A DNA stretch of 36,073 bases from Pseudonocardiaceae bacterium YIM PH 21723. Its GTDB lineage: Bacteria; Actinomycetota; Actinomycetes; Mycobacteriales; Pseudonocardiaceae. Made by a program: the position numbers and the translations under genes. Below are positions 25,811 through 34,070 of the stretch, piece by piece (position 1 is the first letter of the stretch; each line of letters opens with the position of its first letter). The notes beneath the pieces were generated by a model, which did no database searches, had not been told where the DNA came from, and saw only the letters and a list, made by a program, of their open reading frames with translations. The stretch is taken from the NCBI GenBank assembly GCA_003600225.1, contig QZFT01000070.1:1-36073 (forward strand). Reading direction: 5' to 3'.

Positions 25811-25848
25811 GGGCCGGAGGAGTCGGGACCTCCGGCCCTTATCCTTTT
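25811..25848 (+). terminator. hairpin terminator in the glpK-glpD divergent region
   Basis: GGGCCGGAGG (25811-25820) and CCTCCGGCCC (25829-25838) form a perfect 10-bp stem with an 8-nt loop, followed by TTATCCTTTT. Read on the plus strand it is a strong intrinsic terminator, although no gene precedes it in that direction. Bases 25622-25810 hold no gene I can recognise and no tRNA. Confidence 0.7.
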
Positions 25849-25911
25849 CTGTGGCGCCCGTCCCAATTCCAGTACGGGGCAGATCACCACGCCATGGTCA
25901 TAACTTGCGGG

Positions 25912-25924
25912 TAGCGTTGATGCC
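25912..25924 (+). promoter_or_regulatory. leaderless -10 box for glpD
   Basis: TAGCGT (25912-25917) fits TANNNT and ends 7 nt before the GTG at 25925. No Shine-Dalgarno sequence is present, so the glpD mRNA probably starts at its start codon. Confidence 0.4.
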
Positions 25925-27646
25925 GTGAACAGCGCGGATCTTGACGGACGGCTCGGCCCAGCGGAGCGGGCGACCTCCTGGCAACGGCTGGCCGGCGAAC
26001 AGTTCGACGTGGTGGTCATCGGCGGCGGCATCACCGGTGCCGGCACCGCCCTGGACGCCGCGACCCGTGGCCTGCGCGTCGCGCTCGTCGAGGCCCGCGA
26101 CCTGGCATCCGGTACGTCCAGCCGGTCGTCCAAGCTCTTCCACGGTGGCCTGCGCTACCTGGAACAGCTGGAGTTCGGCCTGGTGCGCGAGGCGCTGCAC
26201 GAGCGGGAACTGGTGCTCCAGCGGCTGGCCCCGCACCTGGTGCGCCCGGTCTCCTTCCTCTACCCGCTGACCGAACGCTGGATCGAGCGCCCCTACGTCG
26301 GCGCCGGGCTGGCCCTCTACGACACGATGGGCGGCGCCCGATCGCTGCCCAGGCACAAGCATCTGACCAGGTCGGGCGCCCTGCGCCTGGTACCGGGCCT
26401 CAAGCGCAGCGCGCTGGTCGGCGGAATCCGGTACTACGACGCGAGCGCCGATGACGCCCGATACGCGATGACCGTCGCCCGCACCGCGGCCCGGTACGGC
26501 GCGATCGTGCGCCCGTCCACCCAGGTCGTGCACATGCTGCGGGAGGCGGGACGGATCTCCGGGGTCCGGGTGCGTGACACCGAGACCGGCCAGGAGACCG
26601 ACGTCCGCTCGCACACGGTGATCAACTGCACCGGCGTGTGGACCGACCAGCTGCAACGGCTGTCCGGCGCACGCGGCCGGTTCACCGTGCGGGCGTCCAA
26701 GGGCGTGCACCTGGTGGTGCCCCGGGACCGGATCGTCTCGGACAGCGGCATGATCCTGCGCACCGACAAGTCGGTGCTGTTCGTGATCCCCTGGGACAAC
26801 CACTGGATCATCGGCACCACGGACACCGACTGGAACCTGGACCTCGCGCACCCGGCGGCCACCAGCAGCGATATCGACTACGTGCTCGGCCAGGTGAACT
26901 CGGTGCTGGCCACCCCGCTGACCAGGGACGACATCGAGGGCGTCTACGCGGGCCTGCGACCGTTGCTGGCCGGCGAGTCCGAGGACACCTCGAAGCTGTC
27001 CCGCGAGCACGCGGTGGCCCGGGTCGCCCCCGGCCTGGTCGCGATCGCGGGCGGGAAGTACACCACCTACCGGGTCATGGCGGCCGACGCGGTGAACGCC
27101 GCGTCCATCGACCTGCCCGGCCGCACCGCCGACTCGGTGACCGACCAGGTGCCACTGCTCGGCGCGGACGGCTACCACGCGCTGCGCAACCAGGCGGAGC
27201 AGCTGGCCAGGGAGTACGGCCTGCACCCCTACCAGGTGCGCCACCTGCTCGGCCGGTACGGCTCGCTGGTGCACGAGGTGCTGGCGCTGGCCGACAAGGA
27301 GCCCGGCCTGCTGCACCCGGTCACCGGCGCCCCCGGCTACCTGCGCGCGGAACTCGTCTACGCGGCGACCCACGAGGGCGCGTTGCACCTGGACGACGTG
27401 CTGGCCAGGCGGACCCGGATCGCCATCGAGTACGCGCACCGCGGCGTGGACTGCGCCGAGGAAGCGGCCACGCTGATCGGCGAGGTACTCGGCTGGGACG
27501 ACGCGCAGCGGGAGGCCGAGGTCTCCGGCTACCTGGCGCGGGTGGCCGCGGAACGCGCCTCCCAGGAGCAGCCGGACGACGAGGGCGCCGAGCGGCAGCG
27601 ACTGAGCGCACCGGACCCCCGTCCGGAGCTGCGCGACCTGGCCTGA
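25925..27646 (+). CDS. glpD: FAD-dependent glycerol-3-phosphate dehydrogenase
   Basis: A 573-residue flavoprotein. The FAD motif DVVVIGGGITGAGTALDAA lies at about 28-46. SSRSSKLFHGGLRYLEQLEFGLVREAL is the characteristic block of aerobic GlpD. VIPWDNHWIIGTTDTD and the C-terminal domain (about 400-540) are also typical. It oxidises glycerol-3-phosphate to dihydroxyacetone phosphate and passes electrons to the membrane quinone pool. It is divergent from glpK. GTG start. The last 40 residues are charged and poorly conserved. Confidence 0.95.
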   Translation: MNSADLDGRLGPAERATSWQRLAGEQFDVVVIGGGITGAGTALDAATRGLRVALVEARDLASGTSSRSSKLFHGGLRYLEQLEFGLVREALHERELVLQRLAPHLVRPVSFLYPLTERWIERPYVGAGLALYDTMGGARSLPRHKHLTRSGALRLVPGLKRSALVGGIRYYDASADDARYAMTVARTAARYGAIVRPSTQVVHMLREAGRISGVRVRDTETGQETDVRSHTVINCTGVWTDQLQRLSGARGRFTVRASKGVHLVVPRDRIVSDSGMILRTDKSVLFVIPWDNHWIIGTTDTDWNLDLAHPAATSSDIDYVLGQVNSVLATPLTRDDIEGVYAGLRPLLAGESEDTSKLSREHAVARVAPGLVAIAGGKYTTYRVMAADAVNAASIDLPGRTADSVTDQVPLLGADGYHALRNQAEQLAREYGLHPYQVRHLLGRYGSLVHEVLALADKEPGLLHPVTGAPGYLRAELVYAATHEGALHLDDVLARRTRIAIEYAHRGVDCAEEAATLIGEVLGWDDAQREAEVSGYLARVAAERASQEQPDDEGAERQRLSAPDPRPELRDLA

Positions 27647-27958
27647 CCCCACTCAAGAGCACCATCCGTTACGACTTATCACGGCTTCCTCCACGATAGG
27701 TCGCTGACCGACGCCCAATTTGACCCAGTACCTAGGCGCGCTTCATCCAAATGGATGATGAAGATGGCGTCCGATATCAGGACACTGGACTTGTCGGCTG
27801 AATTTGCGGTCGATAATTTGGGGGAACAAAGCTCGCTGGGGAACGTATTTTCTGGGGGAAGTCGCTGGTCAGCGGCGCCTGTGGACGCGCCATGACTCAT
27901 GCGTATTTGTGCTACCTATTCGTTTCCCGCGGGCAGACATCTAGGGGGACATACTTTT
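27647..27958 (+). promoter_or_regulatory. upstream region of the multicopper oxidase gene
   Basis: No gene is credible here. Base composition is more AT-rich than its neighbours. TCATCC/GGATGA (27743-27748 and 27753-27758) form a small dyad. A TGGGGGAA-type motif recurs at about 27819-27826, 27837-27843 and 27853-27860, and a GGGGG run at 27943-27948 serves as a weak ribosome site for the ATG at 27959. Confidence 0.35.
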
Positions 27959-29899
27959 ATGTCGATCGATTTCGAACCGACGACCGAAATAGCCGCGGAT
28001 AACCTGACGCTGGCGCCTTACGTAGATAAGCTACCTATTCCGAAGATTCAGCGCCCGGGCCTTGGCGGCGACATTCAAATCCATGCCAAGCCCGCCATGC
28101 ACCAGTTCCACCGGGATCTCCAGGAGAGCAAGATCTGGGGTTACGAGGGAACCTTCCCCGGCCCCACCATCGAGGTCCAGAGCGGGCAGCTGGCGCGCAT
28201 CGACTGGATCAACTGTGTTCCGCCCACCGAGGCGTACCCGGTGAAGCACGTCGAGAACAAGCTGGAGTTCCCCGGCTACGACCAGCCCGGGCAGGGGGCC
28301 GGGCTGGATGGGCCCGGAGTGCCGGACACCAAGGCCGAGGCGTTGAAGTCGTGGCTGGTCACCCACGTCCACGGGCAGAAGGGTGACGCCCACAACGATG
28401 GCTGGGCGTTCAACGCGACGAAGTACCAGGGGGTACAGCGCACCCAGTTCCCGAACAACCAGGCGGCCTGCGCCAACTGGTACCACGATCACGCCATGAG
28501 CATCACCTCGCTCAACGTGATGGCCGGGCTGGCCGGCATGTACATCATCCGGGACCAGGAGGAGAAGGACCTCAATCTGCCTCGGGGCAAGTACGAGGTG
28601 CCGTTGGTGCTGGCCGACCGGAACTTCATGACCGAAGGTGAGCCCGGGAACAGGAAGCTCACCCCGCAGTTACTGCACAAGCAGGCGTTGGGACCCAACG
28701 CCGATGAGGTTCCGCCGGGGCAACCACCGGTGATCGACATTCCGGTGGCGTTCTACGGTCCGTTCAACACGGTCAACGGCAAGATCACCCCGTACCACGA
28801 CGTGGAGGCCCGCTGGTACCGCTTCCGGGTGCTGAATGCCGCCCACTCCCGGTTCTACGGGCTGAAGCTGTTCTACGAGTACACCACCAAGAACAACAAC
28901 GTGCCCGTCCCCGCTGCGGACCTCAAGCGCGCGGTGAAGCTGATCGGCACCGACTCCGGCCTGCTCGGGAAGCCGATGGACATCCCCGAGGACGGCCTGA
29001 TCCTGGGTTCGGCGGAGCGGGTGGACCTGCTGATCGACTTCTCCGTGTTCAAGGGCAAACGCATCAAGGTGATCAACGTCGGCTCGGACAATCCGCAGAT
29101 CGACCCGTTCAACGCGGTCATGGAGTTCCGGGTCAGCCCGCAGACGGTGATCGACACGTTCAAGCTGCCCGACGTGATCTCGAAGCAGTACTACCGGGTC
29201 ACCCATGACACGCCCCCCGGCGGACACCACGGGCACCGGTGGGCGGTCCTCGCCGACCCGACGAACATGATGATGATCTGGGAGATGGTGGAACTCCACG
29301 GAGACGAGGCCCAGAAGTATCGGGGCAAGATCACCGACGGCATCATCGAGGTCGACCTCGACGGGAACCCGGCCACGGAGACCACGGTGTTACGCAGGGT
29401 GGCGGTGATGTTCGAGGACGCGTTGACCTTCTTCATCAACGAGGGCGACTGGGAGCAGTGGCGTTTCCTGAACCTGACCGACTTCCCGCATCCGATGCAC
29501 ATGCACCTCGTCCGGTTCCAGGCACTGGAGCGCAGGGTGGTCGACGACCGGGCGTTCATCCGGATCCTGGAGAACGGCAAGGTCATCGGTGGCGGCACGG
29601 ACAAGAAGCCGGTCACCTTCCGGACGGTGGGGCCGAACGACGGCCTGCTCCCGCACGAGATCGGCTGGAAGGACACCGTGCGGGTCGACGGGACCGAGCT
29701 GGTGTCGGTGATGAGTGAGTTCGAGGGCGGCACCGGCACGTTCATGTACCACTGCCACATCCTCGACCACGAGGACGACAGCATGATGCGCCCGTTCGCC
29801 GTCATGCCGAAGGAAGTCCTCGAATACCACCCGATGGATCATGGCCACGGCGGCCACCACCCGGGTCTGAACAACCGGAAGCGCCGCACGCAGGAGTAA
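27959..29899 (+). CDS. phenoxazinone-synthase-like multicopper oxidase
   Basis: A 646-residue three-domain multicopper oxidase with all copper ligands visible: HVHG (136-139), WYHDH (H176, H178), HPMHMH (from residue 511), and YHCHILDHEDDSMM (from residue 597). Length, the block WGYEGTFPGPTIEV, and the His-rich tail (DHGHGGHHPG) resemble Streptomyces PhsA, which couples 2-aminophenols such as 3-hydroxyanthranilate into phenoxazinones; CotA/bilirubin-oxidase-like laccases are the alternative. No signal peptide is seen, so it is probably cytoplasmic. ATG at 27959 is preferred over 27899 for the G-run upstream and fit to PhsA. Two TTA codons (28670-28672, 29390-29392) are present. Confidence 0.85.
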   Translation: MSIDFEPTTEIAADNLTLAPYVDKLPIPKIQRPGLGGDIQIHAKPAMHQFHRDLQESKIWGYEGTFPGPTIEVQSGQLARIDWINCVPPTEAYPVKHVENKLEFPGYDQPGQGAGLDGPGVPDTKAEALKSWLVTHVHGQKGDAHNDGWAFNATKYQGVQRTQFPNNQAACANWYHDHAMSITSLNVMAGLAGMYIIRDQEEKDLNLPRGKYEVPLVLADRNFMTEGEPGNRKLTPQLLHKQALGPNADEVPPGQPPVIDIPVAFYGPFNTVNGKITPYHDVEARWYRFRVLNAAHSRFYGLKLFYEYTTKNNNVPVPAADLKRAVKLIGTDSGLLGKPMDIPEDGLILGSAERVDLLIDFSVFKGKRIKVINVGSDNPQIDPFNAVMEFRVSPQTVIDTFKLPDVISKQYYRVTHDTPPGGHHGHRWAVLADPTNMMMIWEMVELHGDEAQKYRGKITDGIIEVDLDGNPATETTVLRRVAVMFEDALTFFINEGDWEQWRFLNLTDFPHPMHMHLVRFQALERRVVDDRAFIRILENGKVIGGGTDKKPVTFRTVGPNDGLLPHEIGWKDTVRVDGTELVSVMSEFEGGTGTFMYHCHILDHEDDSMMRPFAVMPKEVLEYHPMDHGHGGHHPGLNNRKRRTQE

Positions 29900-29910
29900 C
29901 ACGGCATCAC

Positions 29911-29946
29911 GGAGGGCGTCGTCGGAGATCTCCGGTGACGTCCTCC
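29911..29946. terminator. hairpin after the multicopper oxidase gene
   Basis: The whole 36-nt stretch folds on itself around GGAGATCTCC, with the outer bases pairing (GGAGG/CCTCC) and three G-T wobbles. It lies 11 bp after the stop. No T-run follows, so the terminator call is moderate. Confidence 0.5.
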
Positions 29947-30091
29947 GCGTGGATGGCTACTCATCAGATGGCCGCAACAGGACCGTTATCCATTCGGGCA
30001 CACTGGAAATCACCCGCTGATGCGCAACGGCCGGGTAATGGCCTGCTTCACGCCCTAGGCGGGTGAGATATCCGCCTGAAGAGGAGTGAGT

Positions 30092-30907
30092 ATGCGTGTC
30101 GTCATAGTCGCCGCCGCATTACTCGGCGCGTTGCTGGTCCCTGCCACAGCTTCGGCGAGACCGCCGGTCTGTCAGACGGCGAACGGCAATTGGTCGGAGA
30201 GGGGTTCGTTCGCGGTCACCAGCGAACAGACGGGGGCCGGTCACACGGTGGTACGGCCGGCCGATCTACGAACCTGTACGCATTCGGTGATCCTGTGGGG
30301 CAATGGCACCGGGGCCACCACGGACAAGTATCTACCGCTACTTCAGCACCTCGCCTCACACAGCTTCATCGTGGTGGCGGCGAACACGACCCAGGCAGGC
30401 AGCGGCAAGGAGATGCTGGCCGGACTGGACTGGCTGTTCAAGCAGACCACCGCACCGGGCAGCCCGTACCGGGGTGGCTACGTGGACCGGTCGCACATCG
30501 GTGCCATCGGACACGGGCAGGGCGCGACCGGAGCGATCAACACCGGTGCGGGCTACGAGGTGATGACGATCGTCCCGATCCAACCGGAGCCGGGTGGGGA
30601 TGCCGGCCAGCTGCGCACATCGATGTTCGTGCTGTCCGGCCAGGATGACACCGTCGCGCCACCCGCACAGGTCGAGCAGCGGTACCACCAGGCGGAGCAC
30701 GTCGCCGCCGCGTACGGCGAGCTGGCCGGGGCCGACCACCTGACGCCGGTCGGGGACGGCGGCGGATTCCGCGGGCCGGTCACCGCGTGGTTCCTGTGGC
30801 GCCTGGAGCGCAACATGGACGCCCGCAACGAGTTCATCGGCACGGACTGCAAGCTGTGTGAATCGGGGCCGTTCTCCACGTTCCTGACCAACGAGCGCCT
30901 GGGGTAA
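30092..30907 (+). CDS. secreted alpha/beta hydrolase-fold protein lacking the nucleophile Ser
   Basis: A 271-residue exported protein with a signal peptide of about 22 residues (ATASA-RP). The fold resembles cutinase/PET-hydrolase/dienelactone-hydrolase-type esterases: HSVILWGNGTGAT as oxyanion region, GQDDTVAPPAQ with the acid Asp, and AGADHLTP with the His. The nucleophile elbow reads IGHGQGATG, so Gly142 (GGG at 30515-30517) stands where GHSxG has Ser. Two Cys near the C-terminus (GTDCKLCES) add to C27 and C62. It may be catalytically dead, a binding protein, or use another residue. The ATG at 30092 has GAGGAG 5 nt upstream and is preferred to the GTG at 30086. Confidence 0.8.
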   Translation: MRVVIVAAALLGALLVPATASARPPVCQTANGNWSERGSFAVTSEQTGAGHTVVRPADLRTCTHSVILWGNGTGATTDKYLPLLQHLASHSFIVVAANTTQAGSGKEMLAGLDWLFKQTTAPGSPYRGGYVDRSHIGAIGHGQGATGAINTGAGYEVMTIVPIQPEPGGDAGQLRTSMFVLSGQDDTVAPPAQVEQRYHQAEHVAAAYGELAGADHLTPVGDGGGFRGPVTAWFLWRLERNMDARNEFIGTDCKLCESGPFSTFLTNERLG

Positions 30908-30915
30908 CGGGCTTC

Positions 30916-30964
30916 CCGGAGTTGAGGAGTTTCGGGCTGCTCACCCGAAACTCGTCAACTCCGG
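30916..30964. terminator. hairpin between convergent hydrolase and amidohydrolase genes
   Basis: Arms 30916-30936 and 30944-30964 pair over 21 bp with one mismatch around a 7-nt loop. It lies exactly between the two stop codons (30907 and 30965). The core CCGGAGTTGA.GAGTTTCGGG is a member of the hairpin family at 110-162 and 14152-14202. Confidence 0.8.
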
Positions 30965-32275
30965 TTACGCGCTCAGCGTGGTCAGCGCGGCGTGCACCAT
31001 GGTGCGGACGCCGACGAACAACGCGCGCTCGTCCAGCTCGAAGGTGGGCTGATGCAGGTCGTACTTGGCGCCCTGGCCGGACCACACGCCGAGGCGGGCG
31101 AACGAGCCGGGGATGTGTTCCAGGTACCAGCCGAAGTCCTCGCCACCGGAGGACTGCTCGGTCTCCGCGACGCCCTCCGCACCGAGTGCGTCGGCCACCG
31201 CACTGCGCAGCAGTTCGGTGGACTCCCTGTCGTTCACCACCGGCGGCGTGCCGCGGTGGTACTGGAAGTCGTGCTGCACCCCGGTCGGGCCGAGCAACTG
31301 TGCCACCAGTTCCTCGGTGAGCGGCTTCAACGCCGCCCAGGTGTCCCGGTTGCCGGTGCGCATGGTGCCGCGCAGCATGCCCTGCTGCGGCACCGCGTTC
31401 GGCGCCTCGCCCGCGTGCACCGAGCCCCACACCAGCACGGTGCCCGTGCGTGGGTCGACCCGGCGGGACAGCATCAGCGGCAGGCCGGTGATGGCCATGC
31501 CGAGCGCGTTCACCAGGTCGGCGGTCAGGTGCGGCCGCGAGGTGTGGCCACCCGGCGAGCTGAGCGAGAGCTCCAGCAGGTCGGTGGCCGAGGTGATGGC
31601 GCCGACCTTCATGCCCACCTGGCCGACCCGCAGCCGCGGGTCGCAGTGCAGGCCGAAGATCCGCTCGACGCCGTCGAGGCCACCGGCGGCGATGACGTCC
31701 AGCGCACCGCCGGGCATCACCTCCTCGGCCGGCTGGAAGATCAGCCGGACCCGGCCGGGCAGCGCGTCCTCGTTGGCCGCCATGGCCAGTGCGGCGCCCA
31801 GCAGCACCGTGGTGTGCGCGTCGTGGCCACAGGCGTGCGCCGCGCCGTCGTTCTGTGAGGCGAACGGCAGGCCGGTGACCTCGGTGAGCGGCAGCGCGTC
31901 GATGTCGGCGCGCAGTGCCATGCAGCGGGGACCGCTGCCCAGCTCACAGATCAGTCCGGTGCCGGTCGGCAGCACGCGGGGTTTCAGCCCGGCGTCCAGC
32001 AGCAGCTTCTCCAGGAAGGCCGTGGTGCCGAACTCCTGACGGGACAGCTCCGGGTGGGCATGGATATGCCTGCGCCAGGAGACGAGCTCCCTGGCGTTCT
32101 CCCGCAGCCAGCCGTCAAGCCAGGCCGGACCGCGTCCGGCCCCGAGGTCTTCCACAGTGGACATGCTGACGCCTTTATCGTCGATCAGCGCGTCGTCCGT
32201 GGCTGACAGGTCGTCGATGGTCGTGGATTTCATGGGGTCCGCCGGGAACCCTGGGCGTGAGTCGAGCACGGTCAC
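30965..32275 (-). CDS. M20 family amidohydrolase (AmiA-like)
   Basis: A 436-residue metal-dependent amidohydrolase. HAHPELSRQEFGTT, HACGHDAHTTVLLGA (Cys and His metal ligands), FQPAEE, GLHCDP, and the C-terminal YDLHQPTFELDE are the M20D blocks of N-acyl-amino-acid/hippurate hydrolases. The substrate is unknown; probably an N-acylated amino acid. The GTG at 32275 is chosen for AGGAGG 6 nt upstream and the 4-bp GTGA overlap with the preceding gene. The first 37 residues are an unmatched acidic extension; an ATG at residue 38 (MSTVEDLG) is an alternative. The related M. tuberculosis pair is amiA1/amiB1 (Rv3305c/Rv3306c). Confidence 0.88.
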   Translation of the reverse strand: MTVLDSRPGFPADPMKSTTIDDLSATDDALIDDKGVSMSTVEDLGAGRGPAWLDGWLRENARELVSWRRHIHAHPELSRQEFGTTAFLEKLLLDAGLKPRVLPTGTGLICELGSGPRCMALRADIDALPLTEVTGLPFASQNDGAAHACGHDAHTTVLLGAALAMAANEDALPGRVRLIFQPAEEVMPGGALDVIAAGGLDGVERIFGLHCDPRLRVGQVGMKVGAITSATDLLELSLSSPGGHTSRPHLTADLVNALGMAITGLPLMLSRRVDPRTGTVLVWGSVHAGEAPNAVPQQGMLRGTMRTGNRDTWAALKPLTEELVAQLLGPTGVQHDFQYHRGTPPVVNDRESTELLRSAVADALGAEGVAETEQSSGGEDFGWYLEHIPGSFARLGVWSGQGAKYDLHQPTFELDERALFVGVRTMVHAALTTLSA

Positions 32276-33552
32276 GCCGCACCTCCTGCCGCACTTGCCG
32301 GCACTACCGCGGAGATCGGGCCACGCTCGGCCTGGGCGGCCAGCAGCGCGGCGCGTTGCACCGCGTCCGTGGCCGCGGCCACCGCCGTCAGGGCCAGCGC
32401 GCTCGCACCGTCGAGGACCGCCTGGTCCGCCGACGGGCTCGCGCACGCGGCCGTGAACTCCGGCTGGTGGTTCACCGCTTCTCCACAGTCGATAGCGATC
32501 GTCGGATGGATGGCGGGCAACGCCTGGGAAACGTTGCCCATATCTGTACTGCCCGCAGTGAGCTGTTGCTCCTGATGTGGGCTCAACGGGGTTCGGCCCA
32601 GTCCAGTGATGGCCGACCGGTAGGCCTGTACCAGCCACTGGTCCGGTTGTAACTCGGTGTACACAGGCGAGAGCTCTGTGGTCTCGTAGGTACAACCGGT
32701 GCCGATCGAACCCGCCTGAAAACAGGCTTGGATTCGGGTCTCGAGGCGCGCCAGCGACTCGGAGTCCGGGGCGCGCAGGTAGTAGACCGCGGTGGTCGTC
32801 GCGGGCACGATGTTCGGCGCGGCTCCGCCGTGGGTGACGATGCCGTGCACCATCTGGCCCTTTTCCAGGTGCTGGCGGGCCAGGCCGATCGCCACCTGGG
32901 CGATGGTCAGCGCGTCGGCCGCGTTCACCCCGCGATCCGGAGCGGCGGCGGCGTGCGCCTCCTTGCCCCGGTAGGTGACCTGCAGCTCGGCGATGGCCAG
33001 CGTCGGCATCGCGACCGTCTCGTGCGGAGCCGGGTGCACCATCATCGCGAAGGCGACGTCGTCGAACACGCCCCGCTCCAGCATCAGCACCTTGCCGCCG
33101 CCGGTCTCCTCGGCGGGCGTGCCGATCAGCTTGATCCGCAGGTCCAGCGGGTCCGCAACGGTCGCGAGGGCGAGCGCGGCACCGACGGAGGACGCGGCGA
33201 TGATGTTGTGCCCACAGGCGTGCCCCACCTCGGGCAGGGCGTCGTACTCGGCGCACAGGCCCACGGTCAGCTCGCCGGTGCCGTACTCGGCGACCAGCGC
33301 GGTCGGCAGCTCGGCGACGCCCCGGGTGACCCGGAAACCCTCGCGTTCCAGCAGGTCGGCGACCCGCGACGCGGCACGGTGTTCCTGGAAGGCCAGCTCC
33401 GGTTCGGCGTGGATGCCGTGGGAGAGCTCGATCAGCGCGGCTGAAGACCGCCCCACCGCCTCATGGCAGAGCGTGCTGAACTGATCGGGTGGGGTACCAC
33501 CGGGCTCGAGACTCATTTGTGCCAATTGTGCCCAACTGGCGGTATGGATCAC
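32272..33552 (-). CDS. M20 family amidohydrolase (AmiB/AbgB-like)
   Basis: A 426-residue M20 amidohydrolase and divergent partner of the next gene. HAEPELAFQEHRA, VGHACGHNIIAASSVGA, GTPAEETGGGK, and GSTDMGNVS with AIHPTIAI match the group that includes p-aminobenzoyl-glutamate hydrolase subunit B. It may act alone or pair with the downstream protein. Start uncertain: the GTG at 33552 has only a weak AGGA, and the ATG at 33516 (MSLEPGG) is possible. It contains one TTA codon (32650-32652). The stop overlaps the next start by 4 bp. Confidence 0.87.
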   Translation of the reverse strand: MIHTASWAQLAQMSLEPGGTPPDQFSTLCHEAVGRSSAALIELSHGIHAEPELAFQEHRAASRVADLLEREGFRVTRGVAELPTALVAEYGTGELTVGLCAEYDALPEVGHACGHNIIAASSVGAALALATVADPLDLRIKLIGTPAEETGGGKVLMLERGVFDDVAFAMMVHPAPHETVAMPTLAIAELQVTYRGKEAHAAAAPDRGVNAADALTIAQVAIGLARQHLEKGQMVHGIVTHGGAAPNIVPATTTAVYYLRAPDSESLARLETRIQACFQAGSIGTGCTYETTELSPVYTELQPDQWLVQAYRSAITGLGRTPLSPHQEQQLTAGSTDMGNVSQALPAIHPTIAIDCGEAVNHQPEFTAACASPSADQAVLDGASALALTAVAAATDAVQRAALLAAQAERGPISAVVPASAAGGAA

Positions 33553-33682
33553 AAAGTTTTTGTCCTGGTGCTAGCCAACCGGTAGTCAAACTGCGCTGAG
33601 CGGCGGCGAAACATCGGTCGCGCGGTCCCCCATTTGGGGGCTGGCGGCGACGAACGGTATTGATCTTCCGATTACTGGAAGG

Positions 33683-33895
33683 TCAGGAACCGCCACCCTT
33701 GCCGCGGCGCTTGCGGCCGAACCAGATGATCGCGATGAGCAGCACGGCGACCACGAAGGCGATGGCCTTGCCCTGGTACTGCGAAGCCGGCGATTCCTCC
33801 GCTGCCACCTGGAATGCGGTTACCGCCCAGGCGGGGGACGCACCGAACAAGATCACCGTCAGTCCAGTGACCACCGTCGTCACGATCCGTCGCAC
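33683..33895 (-). CDS. small exported membrane protein of unknown function
   Basis: A 70-residue protein. The GTG at 33895 is chosen because GAGGAGG lies 4-5 nt upstream; a longer frame starts at 33943. The first 25 residues look like a signal peptide (TVILFGASPAWA). A short polar segment leads to one C-terminal membrane helix (AIAFVVAVLLIAIIWF) and a basic tail (GRKRRGKGGGS). This layout fits a small type I membrane protein. No family is recognised. It is divergent from the kinase gene. Confidence 0.6.
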   Translation of the reverse strand: MRRIVTTVVTGLTVILFGASPAWAVTAFQVAAEESPASQYQGKAIAFVVAVLLIAIIWFGRKRRGKGGGS

Positions 33896-34070
33896 CGAGC
33901 CTCCTCGACCGCGCCACCCGCGTGGCACCAGGTATTCCTTCACTCGCCAAAGTGTGCCCTGCTCCCTCGTCCGAGGTAACCCCTATCGGGGACGTTGATC
34001 TCACACCGTTGCCTTGGATTTGGGGTGTGCCACCCGCAGCGCTTCCGGCATGCGGGTGGACAATGGGCGT

